The notes under the pieces are model-generated. The model was given only the letters and a program-made list of their open reading frames with translations, was not told the DNA's origin and ran no database searches. The position numbers and the translations under genes were made by a program. Positions 24,281 through 34,640 of a DNA stretch of 64,000 nucleotides are shown here, in pieces (the stretch's first letter is position 1; each line of letters opens with the position of its first letter). The stretch comes from Calliopum simillimum (lineage: Eukaryota > Arthropoda > Insecta > Diptera > Lauxaniidae): positions 52,512,028-52,576,027 of the forward strand of contig OX638372.1 of assembly GCA_951812925.1 (NCBI GenBank), given 5' to 3'.

Positions 24281-24327
24281 ATAGTCTGATGAGTCTTTGT
24301 GGCGAAAGACGAAACATATGTCACTAT
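24281..24327 (+). ncRNA. predicted hammerhead ribozyme, plus strand
   Basis: Plus-strand twin of the copy at 24,086-24,132: ATAGT 24,281-24,285, CTGATGA 24,286-24,292, stem II 24,293-24,310, GAAA 24,311-24,314, short stem III C..G, cleavage predicted after the C of GTC at 24,322, then ACTAT closing stem I. It is identical in core sequence to its inverted partner, which suggests either recent duplication by inversion or selection on the motif. Confidence 0.82.
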
Positions 24328-24904
24328 AGCCGTGTTTTAAATCCGTTCCTTGATTTGTCATAATTATGCGTTAGAAAAATGCATTGATAGATTTATATGT
24401 AAATCGATCTTTGGAAATATATGACTAAAAGTTCAATTAAATAAAATCAATTTTCAATATAAAAATGTCATTAAGTAACACACTTAAAAAATTCTTATAT
24501 ATTTTCATATATAAACATGTATATAGCCTCATCAGATCAGTTTTAGTTAAATCTTGCCAGAATCCGTGAAACTAGTTCTATAGCAACCAACGAATATTCG
24601 TCGGGCGAATTTCGCCGTCCGGTGCGGTTGTGTTCATCTTCATATACTCTTGTGTGTTTTAATTTTGACAGCGAATATTCGTCGGGCGAAATTCGTCGTA
24701 CGCTCCAATTGTGTTTAAGCTATTAGACGGCAGCGTGTTAACACGTAGTTATCACTGTTCTTCTTAAACGAGTTTGTTTGCTATCTCTTTCTTCTTGTTT
24801 TGTTTTATTTTATTCTGATTTTCTTTTTCGCAGCACTTCCCGCGGCTTGCCAAGACAATCGGTAAAAATGTGGTGCCACTTTATTTATTTTTTTATTTAT
24901 TTAA

Positions 24905-25619
24905 TAGCCGTATTCACGATCTTGTTGCATCGTAGCAAATGCATATTTGCAAGAGTAAATAACTGTGAGCATACACTGTAGTAAATTGCTATTGCAAACG
25001 TTTCAAAACAGCTGTTTTTTGTTTTGCTGTCAAATATTTTTTGAATTTTAAATTTTTTTGGTATCTTATTTTGGATTAAAAGAAACTTAACTGAATGTTT
25101 GTGCGTTATTTAGAAGAAAACCACAATTTTATTAATTTTATACATAAGTACATAAGTAAATCTGTTTTAATACAATCTTAACAAAATTTATCTTTTCTTT
25201 TTGGCGGCTGTTTGAGTTTCTTCTCAATATTTGCTGCTTATTCCAGGCGTAATCCGCGAACGTTGAGTCCTTATATACATATATCGTTGTCCTAAATGCA
25301 AATGCGTAAAAGTCTTTGTAAATTAGACCAAAACTAAATAAAAGCAAATTAAATTATATTTGTTTACATTTTAATTTTTATTTGTGACAAAAACGGTTGT
25401 CAAAAACATAAAAGTCATTAAGCAATTGTGCCAATCACAAATGAAAAAATAAAATCAGTCACAATAGACTATTGGAAATCAATCGTGCAATAGGTTTTTG
25501 TCTTGCAAATTTGGTCTTGCTTACAAGACTCTTGCTTTTGAAAAATCAAAAGAATTTGTTTTTGTAATTTCAGATAATTTTGCATTTGCTACGATGCAAC
25601 GAGATCGTGAATACGGCTA
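24905..25619. mobile_element. TA-flanked MITE, GCCGTATTCACGAT family, copy 1
   Basis: Inverted ends GCCGTATTCACGATCTTGTT/GCATCGTAGCAAATGCA and TGCATTTGCTACGATGCAAC/GAGATCGTGAATACGGC are flanked by TA. A second copy in the opposite internal orientation is at 39,277-39,865. There is no transposase frame, so it is a nonautonomous Tc1/mariner-type or pogo-type element lying within about 400 bp upstream of the Usp30 start. Confidence 0.8.
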
Positions 25620-26016
25620 GTATCAAAAAAATCCAATACGTTTCTCAGAAAGTGCTTATGCAAGCACTGAACAGCTGTCGTCTAAAACACAGCTGTACTT
25701 TTCTCAGAATTAAATTTTCTTGAAATTTCTTCAGTAATCTCGTATTTTTAAGCCTTGATATCTCGTAAATGAAGTGGGATATGGAAAAATTTTATTTAGT
25801 TTTTTGGACTTATTTTGGGTCTTTGTATGTGAAAACATCGTCAAGTCGAGAGGCCACGGAAATCAAAGTATGCCCATACAAATTTTCTTCCTTGTACTGT
25901 CACTTGAACTGGACTACAAATTAATTGCAATTTTTTGCGAACGCCGCTATTTACTAAAGGACTACATCTACAAATTTCTACATTTTGAAAATGTAATATT
26001 TCTATTTATTTGAAAT

Positions 26017-29000
26017 ATGGAAGGTGAAAAGATTTTAATGGCTGCTGGTGTTACAGTAGCCGCAGTTGTAGGAGCGTTTGTATTTTGGGGTCCATCTGGT
26101 AAGTTAGAAATTTCTGCACATAAAGAATACAGAGGCAATATAGATTTTTCCCATTGTGTATCTTAAGGATCCTCACGATTGCGTCAACGACGCGGTCAAA
26201 TAGCAGGCTTACATAATTTCGGTCGCACATGTTTCCTTAACACTCTACTACAGGCTCTCGCCGCTTGTCCCCAGTTTATCGCTTGGTTACAGTTATATAA
26301 CGGTGCATCGGCTGACAGGAAGAGCCTTATAACATCGCTACTTAACACTTTGGAAGTAATAAATGGTACACATTCCAGCTTGCGCGGGGATCCATATTCG
26401 CCTGGTGCCGTGATTCGAGCACTATCATCACTGGGATGGGTTATTCCACAGGAAGAACATGATGCACATGAACTATTTCATGTACTACTTGCTTCATTGG
26501 AAGAAGAATCTATGCACCCAAAGCAATTTGGCAGTATATCCGATGCTCTACCAGAGAAAAAATTTAGCTCAGCAATGATTCAAAGCAATCGTCCATCAAG
26601 TGCGATGCTATCTGATTTCTTAAATTCAGACTATGATGAATGCACCAGTTTATCGCGACAAGTGCGATCTGAAGCGCATACACCGGACTCACCGGCTTCT
26701 GCGTGTGATCATGATGGTGGTGGTGGAGCTGTAGGTGGTGGTGACATATTGGGTTCATCGCCAACTGAGTTGATGGGTGGTAGTAGCGGTAACAACAGTA
26801 TAGGCATTGGTGTTTTAAACAGTATGTCATCAGCTCCAATGCCAATCTCTTCTACGCCGCGTCAAAGTCGGCCACGTAATATACAGGAACATTGTGCCGA
26901 TGGTCTTAGTAAACGTGTTTCAGGATCTTGTCGTTCATTGGAGCGTTTGAGTCGTGGACCAGGCAGGGTTTCTGTAAGATTTGAAATTTCCTTTTTCTTT
27001 ACAATAAAAACAATTTTGATCTTAATTTTTATAAGATTTGGTCCGACCAGATTCCCACACAGGTACCACATCCTTTTCAAGGTGCTATGGGAAGTCAAAT
27101 AATATGCAATGGCTGTGGCTTCAAGGTAAATCATTAAGTTCTCGCTAAATGTCTGCAGAAATATAAATTTCTTATGATCATTTTTTCGTTTCAAGTCCAC
27201 CGTACGTTATGATAAATTCGACAGTGTAACGTTGAACTTACCAACACATCCCAGATCTGGACTCAGCCTCGGACAATTATTGAGTGAACACATCACATCG
27301 GAAGAAATCAATGATGTCAAGTGTGATTCCTGCAATGAGACGACAAATCATATAAAATCTGTTACTTTTGCAAAGCTTCCGGCATGTTTATGCATTCATA
27401 TATCTCGTACGATTTGGTTACCGACGGGTCAAATTTGCAAACGTCAGGATTACGTACATTTTCCTGAGAGCCTATCAATGGCGCCATATAGTTTTGTACA
27501 GCCACATTTAAATAGTCAGGTATGTAAAATATAAATTGAGAGTACCTAATAGAATGCCTTCTAGCGCATTCAGTATAGAAGCAATTTAGAATATTCAACG
27601 CTTCCATTAAAAATTAACAAAACTTGAAATCATGTTGATAACATACAATTTGCACTTCTTGCTTGCAAACGAAGTGTCGTGTAGAAAAAGTATAATATCA
27701 ACAACTTGCAAGAAAAAAAAAACCAAAATTAGAACTTACATTTCTTTTATTTCGTCTTTGCTGTGATTCTAAACATTTCATATTTCATAAATTGACCTTG
27801 TAAAATATGGTGCAATACATAAATAAATAATATAATATATTTTTATTAAACTTTCATCAAATATTTATAGGCTGGTACACCTTGGGGATCAACTATGTCA
27901 CTTTTTTCGTCAAGTTTACCGATGAACACTGGAGAAATGTATGGTTACAACACATTTGGTACTATGTTTCCAAAAAATCTATACAGATTACTAGCTGTCG
28001 TTGTGCATTCTGGTGAAGCGAATAGCGGTCATTTTGTAACATATCGCCGTGGCGCTTTAAGAAATGCTCATAGGTAATTAATTGATTATTAAATTAAGTA
28101 AGGAAGAGCCACCGGGTATGAGACGGGTTTTGTTTTTGAGCCATAACTTGTTACTGCCCTGCAGTTAAATTTGGATCTAGTCCCAAAGAGTCACTAGTTC
28201 GGCAACTGTTCAATAAGGTACTAGCGTTGTTCTAGTTACCACGTAGTGCACATATCGTCAGTTGACAGAAAAAATACAAAGTTTTCATGTTTTTCTTTGT
28301 CTTTGTTTGCTCTTTTATTAACTGAGAAGTGCCGCTGATTGAGATAATGTAGTATAGTGAGAAAGTAATATGTACGAACAGTCACGTTTTTTGGTGTTCC
28401 GTTTTTTTAATAAATTTTCATGGAAATATGTTACTTTAAAGTAAAAAAAAATGTTTTGATATCAAAACCGACGCACTGTTTCACATCTACATATATTGGA
28501 TTATCTGAAATTGTGTTAATTTATTGATTATTTGAAAAAAATTGTAAATTTTTCATTCGCCATTTAAATTGCGCATCAGCTAATCCGTCAGTGTTCGCTC
28601 ATTCTTTTTCTAATTACATCTCTCAATTTTAAGATACTCGTTCGCTCAATTTTTAGATACTCGAAATCGAGTCTCGAAGCTCTCAAAATTTTCAACTGTC
28701 CCTCGACTGGTGAATAGGTAATGCAGAGGGAGACAATTATCTCTCAATTGACGATTCGTAGGACATCAACATTGAAAAATCGTCAGTCCATTATATGAAA
28801 ATTCGTTAGTTGTGGAACTAGTACTAGTCCTGTTTGGAAGTAGTCAAAGACTAGTCATGCACTAGTCCGATTAACTGCAGGGTGGTTACAACTTTCTCCT
28901 ATAGGACGTAGAAAGTTATTTAATCACATGCAAAAGTTGTGGCCAATTTTCTAAGGACATGTTTTTTTGCAATTTGAAAAGTTGTATCCGGGTATGAGAC

Positions 29001-30298
29001 ACCTAGAAAAATGCAATGAAAATATAGAAAATATATAATAAAAAACCCAGAACTATACGTGAACAAAAACTTTTATTCATTTATCGTTACATTAATATCG
29101 ATATTTGACAGTTGCACTCGATTTTGGTTCGAAAAAAAAGTTTCTCATACCCAGACACATGATGTGTCTCATAATACTTTTTAAGAAATGCCAAAAAATA
29201 ATGTTGTAACCATTTATATTTGCACAAAGTAGATGTAAAAACTAAATGCTAACGCATGACACTTCCCATTTCCAGTTGATTAAATCAAAAATATAACACT
29301 TTGAAACATATCATAAAAAAATAGGTGTCTCATACACGGTGACACTCTCCCTTACATATCGATGGGCTAAAGTACAAATATTGTCTGTTTTTTTTTTTTT
29401 TTTTTTGCTAAAAGCTTTTGAAAATTTTTGAGTTCTGCTAACACAAATGTTTGAACCATTAAAATTCAGCTTTACTTTACACCCCGACTCGATTAAAAAT
29501 TTCATAACATCATATCACATCAAATTTTGACATGCCAGGTAAAATTAAATACAAATTTTTCAATAAAGCACAAAGAGAAATACAAAAAGCATAGCACTGA
29601 CTTCTTATGTTTTTTGTTTTATTTATATTTCGCTTGAATTATAACAGGGATGATAAATGAGCTTTTCTATTTCGTACCGAATAGCAAATAAAAGTACTAA
29701 AAGTGTCCAAAAAGTACCAAAGTTATTCCATACATTTGTGATCGAATTTTGACAACTGGGCTATTCGATCATAAGTTATAACATAAATATTGCTCGTCGA
29801 GTCGGGGTGTTAAGATAGAGTTTGGCAAAGTTGTACAATAAATTGTATAATGTATGGGCAGGGTAAGGATTTAATTCTCTCAAAATTTATGGAGGTTATC
29901 CTGAACAAATATTCCCGGGGAAATTTTCTCAGACTGCCGTGCATTATCCATTGCAGTCTAAGAAAAATTCCTTGGGAATATTTTTCACGATAACTCCCTA
30001 TATGTTTTTTATGAAATATGCATAATTTTTTTTTATTTTTTTCTTATTGATAAATTGGTAAATCATGTGATTTCCGCCCAGATTTAATGCTAAATCTCGT
30101 AGTATAAGTGTTCAAAAAATATTATTCCAGCAGATATCGGTTCTCAAATCATTTAATAAAAACTGTTTGCTTATTCACGTTTTTAGATGGTTTTATACAT
30201 CGGATACAATTGTTCGAGAAGTTTCCATTGATGAAGTTTTAAGTGTTCCTGCTTATTTATTATATTACGATCGAGGTCCTCAAAGGCACATGCATTGA
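26017..30298 (+). CDS. Usp30: ubiquitin carboxyl-terminal hydrolase 30 (mitochondrial DUB)
   Basis: Six exons, 26017-26098, 26168-26973, 27036-27125, 27196-27519, 27871-28073 and 30187-30298, join into a 538-residue protein. Residues 5-26 (ILMAAGVTVAAVVGAFVFWG) form the single membrane anchor, as in USP30 of the outer mitochondrial membrane, with the catalytic domain in the cytosol. The Cys box GLHNFGRTCFLN places the nucleophile at Cys49, with the oxyanion Asn at 44. The zinc-ribbon pairs are CNGC (320-323) and CDSC (369-372). The His box NSGHFVTYRR gives His488. FYTSDT supplies Ser507 where the unusual third triad Ser of human USP30 sits. The family removes ubiquitin from mitochondrial and peroxisomal proteins and opposes Parkin-driven mitophagy. 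A Gly/Ser-rich insertion lies at about residues 165-255. The start is the first ATG before the anchor. The stop is tail-to-tail with Rad17, 584 bp apart. Confidence 0.92.
28098..29355. mobile_element. outer TIR element in Usp30 intron 5
   Basis: GTAAGGAAGAGCCACCGGGT/ATGAGAC on the left and GTCTCATACACGGTGACACT/CTCCCTTAC on the right are imperfect inverted ends. The motif GGGTATGAGACA recurs inside, at about 28,988 and 29,145. A second element with different ends (28,157-28,882) is nested within it. No coding frame of its own was recognised. Confidence 0.55.
28157..28882. mobile_element. nested MITE with CCCTGCAGTTAA ends and ACTAGT repeats
   Basis: Ends CCCTGCAGTTAA and TTAACTGCAGGG are exact inverses. 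GTTAC occurs just outside both ends (28,150-28,154 and 28,885-28,889) as a possible target duplication with 2 bp between. Multiple CTAGT/ACTAGT motifs lie in both subterminal regions, as expected of transposase-binding repeats. No transposase frame was seen. Confidence 0.65.
29890..29999. repeat. 110-bp hairpin family, copy B
   Basis: TGGAGGTTATCCTGAACAAA and GGGAATATTTTTCACGATAA arms with CAGACTGCCGTGCATTATCC in the loop. More diverged than copies A and C. In Usp30 intron 5, outside the nested elements. Confidence 0.8.
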
Positions 30299-30882
30299 GC
30301 AAACGGTTAAGTAGAAATAAAAAACTTAGATTTTGTCTGCGATATTTATTTATTTTTGCTTTATTTCACGTAAACTTTAATATTCATGAAAAAAGATCAA
30401 CAGTCTTGTAGCATAGTTGTTTTTTACAAAAACATTAATGCATTTTTAAATATGTACTATTTAACAAAATAAAAAATAACAAAACATTTGAATGCATTTG
30501 TGATTAGAAATTATGAATTTAACATTTTCTTTACGGTTTATTAGTTATCTGTATGTAAGCATTAAATATAAAATTGTTATTTTAATTATTTATACTAAAA
30601 AAACAATACAATATTAATGATTAAAATTAATTATATTATAAACTTAGCCTAGCTGTATTTATTATACATTTTGATGTGCAAATAATACAATAAATAAAAT
30701 TTCATTAACTCACTTTACTCTTTTTATATGTTTAATAAATGTGCTATATTCTGAAGTAAATAAATTTGCAGATATATTTGATCGTAAGCCATAACGTTCT
30801 ATTTCGGTTTGTGAAGGTTTGCTAGAATATACAAACAGTTGAAAATAGGTTCTACATCCTTACAAATAGGATAAATAAAATC

Positions 30883-33800
30883 TTACAGTATATTAAGGCG
30901 CATTGGTCCACGCACTGGTTTCCAACCTGCCACAGGTGATTTATTGGCAACCATTATACTGCGAATGGCAATGTTCAGACTTGTTAAACTGAGCAATTCC
31001 TCGCGATATTCTTTGAACAGAACATCAGCTAAGCTCAAGCCGTCTACAGCAAAAATCAAATTATCAATATCACTGAAATGTTGCAAGTAGTTTGCATGCA
31101 TAAAGTTGACCAATTTTTTTGGTTCACTGGACACCAGATCGACCAGCGATTCTGGTGTGTGAACAAAACGCTCTTCACTGGTGTCTGTAAATTTTGAAAT
31201 TAGGCAGGTGAAAAATAGAACAAACTCAAAATATTAAACTCATTTACACTTTGGATTAAAAATACGTCCTAGCACGTGCATCAATGTTATCGATTCATCT
31301 CTTCCAACTGAGAGTAAAGTAAATTGTTTCCTTTTTCCGCGTACCGCAGCTGATGTTGCCGTTTGCAGTTGTTTCGTTTGTAAACTAGGTGCTCCTAAAT
31401 ATATATACAATTAAAAATAAGTAAAATGATTCTGCTTAACGTGGTTTGTTGGCGTCGATCCAATCGACCTGATACAAGTCAATTTTAGTCAATCGTTCGT
31501 GTTACTTGTGTCGATCTTTTCTCCTGAAAAATTAACGTTTTAAACAGAATTTTTTTTCTAACTATAAGGATCCATTTCTAAGGTTACTGGTTACGCAAAC
31601 CAAAATCGGGACGTTTAAGGTTTCGTTGAATGCATTTTACCGTGATTTGTATTTTGTTGATGTTTTACATACAACACTGAACAGAACCTAAGGCCAAGAT
31701 GGTATTTTATGTTCTCGAAAATTTTTGTTTTGACTAGCATGCAATCGCAAAAAAAAAAAATTTCTACAAGGGAAAAATTCACTGTAAGTAAGGTTATCGG
31801 CAATAATTTGGGAGGGAATATTTTGACATTTGTTGCAAGAATTTATTCTCCAAGTTTTTAACAGGAAATTTGAGGCTTGAATGAATAATTTTTGACAAAT
31901 TACACATTTTTGTACAATTTTTTTAAGATTATTCAAATACGTTTCATATCGCCACGTCAATGCTACAACTAGATAATGTCCAACCAGAGTTTTCTAAAGT
32001 GGCACCATTGCGAAGTTATAAGAAAATTTTTAAAAATATAAAAATTGAATTATCTAAACTACAAAATTCGAGTTATCTAAGTTGTAGCATTGACGTGACG
32101 ATATGACACCAATATTTTGATATCTATTCAATAGTTTCTGACTTATACCGGTTTTTCTAAAAGCTGTGTCTGAATCTTCCGATGGTTATATATTTGATTA
32201 CACATTCTTTTTAAGAAATAGAAGCTACATAAAAAAACAAGGTTTTTAAAAAAAGGGGTATGACTTATGTAAACTTTAATCAAATTTATAAATGAGAATA
32301 AGGCCCATTCCATACATTTTTGTCTCGAGCTTTTTTTGTGAAAATTAATTATGTAGGGTATTGTTTTTGGTGAGATCTGCAAGCTGGCAAAACCAGATTT
32401 GCTCTAGGACTTGTAGTTCCTTAGAAAAACAACTTGAAAACCGAATATTTGATATTTTCATATCAACTGAAAATTTAAATTTGCTCTCCTGAAAAATTAT
32501 GAAAACATGCGATACCAAGTTTTGCCATCTTTGCACAGAAATATGGTGGGAAAAGCACAAATAGATAATACGAGGGCTACATAGTAGTTTTTTGACGAAA
32601 ATTGGAACTAAATTGTAAAAATACTGAAAAAAAATATCCCTGCTGGAAATGTGATTTCTATTCTCAAAATATGTAATCACGATTGCAATTGTGCCCTTTC
32701 CCTTTCGAGAAAGGAATATATTCTCGACGGGGAGTTCTCAGACAAATTCATAATTGGATGTTATTATACTCCATTCACAACAAAAATCTATTTCGGAAGA
32801 CATACTGATGTACAGCAACGTTAAGATTTCTGTTGATTTATCAGTAAATGTAGTAAGGGGCTGTCCATAAACTCCGTGACGCTCCTAAGGGGGTGGTTGA
32901 AGGAAGCGTCACGCTTGGTGTTTTTTTTATTTTTTTATATGAGGTTAGCGTCACACAGGGGAGTGTTCATTTCAGTGAGATCATATCGTCAGGTTAAAAC
33001 TACAACTAGACATCTACATTTTTCATGTTTTGAGAAAAAAAGCATTTTAAGTTTTTTGAAATATGTTTTTTGTATGGGATTTTGAAGTTTTCTGCTTTTT
33101 ATTCTTTACGTAAAATTAGATAAGGACTACATTTCAAAAACTCGACTAGACTGGAGCATAGAGCCGTTTTTTATTCATGTTTCTATATACTTAACTCAAA
33201 ACATCAATATATGTAGATGTCTAGTTGTAGTTTTAACCCGACGATATGGTTTCATGTCTTTTTCACTCAGTAGTTAAATGTTAAATCTTCAGGAAATTCC
33301 AATTTAGTCTTTTAAATGCATACTCCACCTCCAGTTTAGAGCTGTGTCTTACCCTGCACAGTTATGCATAAATTTGGAGATATGCAAAGTTTTGGCCAAT
33401 ATACAATAAGTATCCCAGATAGATAAACAATTACATATAACAAATCATGCTGCTTACCTTTCAATGAGGCAAAATGTAGGTTTATTAAAGCATTTCGTAC
33501 GTCACCTTGTGCACTAAAAGCAATACCCTCAATAACAGCAGCTGGAGGTACTTTATAAATGTTAATAAAACGTTGTTGTGCCATCAATGTGCAGAATCGT
33601 TTAATGGCTTTAGTCATTAACGTAGATGCAACAGCATTGAAACTAATGTGTTTTATATTTAATCTGATTTTGGTCTCATCCGCAAAAAGGTTATAAGCAA
33701 TATTCAGTTGCTTTGACTTTGCATCGGCGACAATAAAAACCAATAGAGCCTCCTCCCCATAACTAAGGAAATCTCTGAAAATAAAAATAAACAATAATAA

Positions 33801-34530
33801 CAAGAAAACTACTCAAACATTTGCATTTAACTTACTCTAAAATTGAGACAAAGCATGCACTATCACTTAGTAGAGCATTCGGAAAATCTTCAACGATCAA
33901 CAAACGCTTACTACCAGCATCAAACAATGATTTGTAACGCGATGCACGCCATAGAAAACTTTTGAAGGCTTCTACTTGAGACCCAATATAAGATGGAAAT
34001 CTGTATGTATCGTCAAGTGAAGTTATCACTTCCATATCAACCGGATTAACCCACTCTTGGACATGGTAGTTTTTACTATGTGCCAACAACTTAATTGCAC
34101 TAGTTTTTCCACAACCAGTGGGTCCAGTCAACACACAGATTTGTGAAGAATTTGTTTCTTGTTTTTCGCAGTTTGCCAGCCATTCCTGGAGCTCTTCTAA
34201 TTTCTTCGCATGCACGGCTAGTTCATCTAATTTTGTAGGCGCAAATGTATCCATCCAGTCAGTCAGCAAAAAATCTGTTGGATCAGTTCCGCCGGTATTT
34301 TCACCAGCAGCAGCCTTTTCACATTCTTGAATGCCAAAACTAGCATCGTTTGGGGCTTTCGGGCCTTCATCTATGTGTGACTTTTTAGCTGGAGTCAGAG
34401 TATCTGATACGTTTTCTAAATCTTTCACCTGGCTGAATATGGACTTTACCCACGGTTTCTTTAACAGATAACATATATATTATTATACAATTGTTAAAAA
34501 AACTATTATTCTTACTTTGCTCATATTCAT
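30883..34530 (-). CDS. Rad17: Rad17 checkpoint clamp loader subunit
   Basis: Five exons, 34530-34516, 34458-33836, 33774-33458, 31394-31248 and 31184-30883, give a 467-residue protein with all phases consistent. The start ATGAATATGAGCAAA is a five-codon first exon; the second ATG, two codons in, would serve equally well. The Walker A site GPTGCGKT is at residues 117-124, followed by YHVQEWVNP (human: QVQEWINP) and a Walker B-like LLIVEDFPN. Later blocks are SAQGDVRNALINLHF and SLADVLFKEYREELLSL, matching human RAD17 in order. RAD17 replaces RFC1 in an RFC-like complex that loads the 9-1-1 clamp at damaged DNA to activate ATR. The protein is shorter than the roughly 680-residue human one because the C-terminal tail after the RGPM...NIL end is absent. 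Intron 3 (2.1 kb) holds two small foldbacks. Confidence 0.9.
31946..32106. repeat. small foldback element in Rad17 intron 3
   Basis: TCATATCGCCACGTCAATGC/TACAACTAGATAA and TTATCTAAGTTGTAGCATTG/ACGTGACGATATGA are inverted ends of about 34 bp around a spacer of about 95 bp. No coding content. Confidence 0.7.
32978..33254. repeat. second foldback element in Rad17 intron 3
   Basis: GATCATATCGTCAGGTTAAA/ACTACAACTAGACATCTAC is repeated inverted as GTAGATGTCTAGTTGTAGTT/TTAACCCGACGATATGG. The arms are about 55 bp. Just upstream, at 32,860, lies GGGGCTGTCCATAAACTCCG, a phrase I associate with widespread insect repeats. Confidence 0.7.
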
Positions 34531-34640
34531 AGCAAGAAAAAAATCGCGAATTTGTTTGCAAGTCTTTTCTCGAACTTATTGTGTTGTTATTAAATTTGCG
34601 CGCTCCTCCAGCTTGTGTTGATTTCTTGTAAAGTGTCGAT

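Larger units (their letters stand above)
24002..24425. repeat. long near-perfect inverted repeat carrying two hammerheads
   Basis: The left arm, about 24,002-24,155, starting AAAGATCGATTTACATATAA, is matched by the right arm, about 24,258-24,415. I could see only a handful of mismatches over roughly 155 bp. The spacer contains GGTTCGTCTCCCGCCCAGACC, which resembles a Pol III B box, and an AT-rich run. Each arm includes one complete hammerhead sequence. Confidence 0.85.
23496..24722. mobile_element. TIR element with GTCGGGCGAA subterminal repeats
   Basis: Both ends carry ATAGCTTAAACACAATTGGA followed by GCG..ACGAC..ATTTCGCCCGACGAATATTCGC in inverted orientation, about 58 bp with few mismatches. 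The palindromic core CGAATATTCGTCGGGCGAA recurs inside each end (23,540, 24,592, 24,671), like transposase-binding subterminal repeats. No transposase frame remains. The hammerhead hairpin at 24,002-24,425 lies inside it. Confidence 0.7.

Noticed and set aside
24500..24545. CTGATGAGGC on the minus strand near 24,530
   Set aside because: Only the CTGATGA box is convincing; the following sequence is AT-rich with an accidental GAAA and no cleavage triplet.
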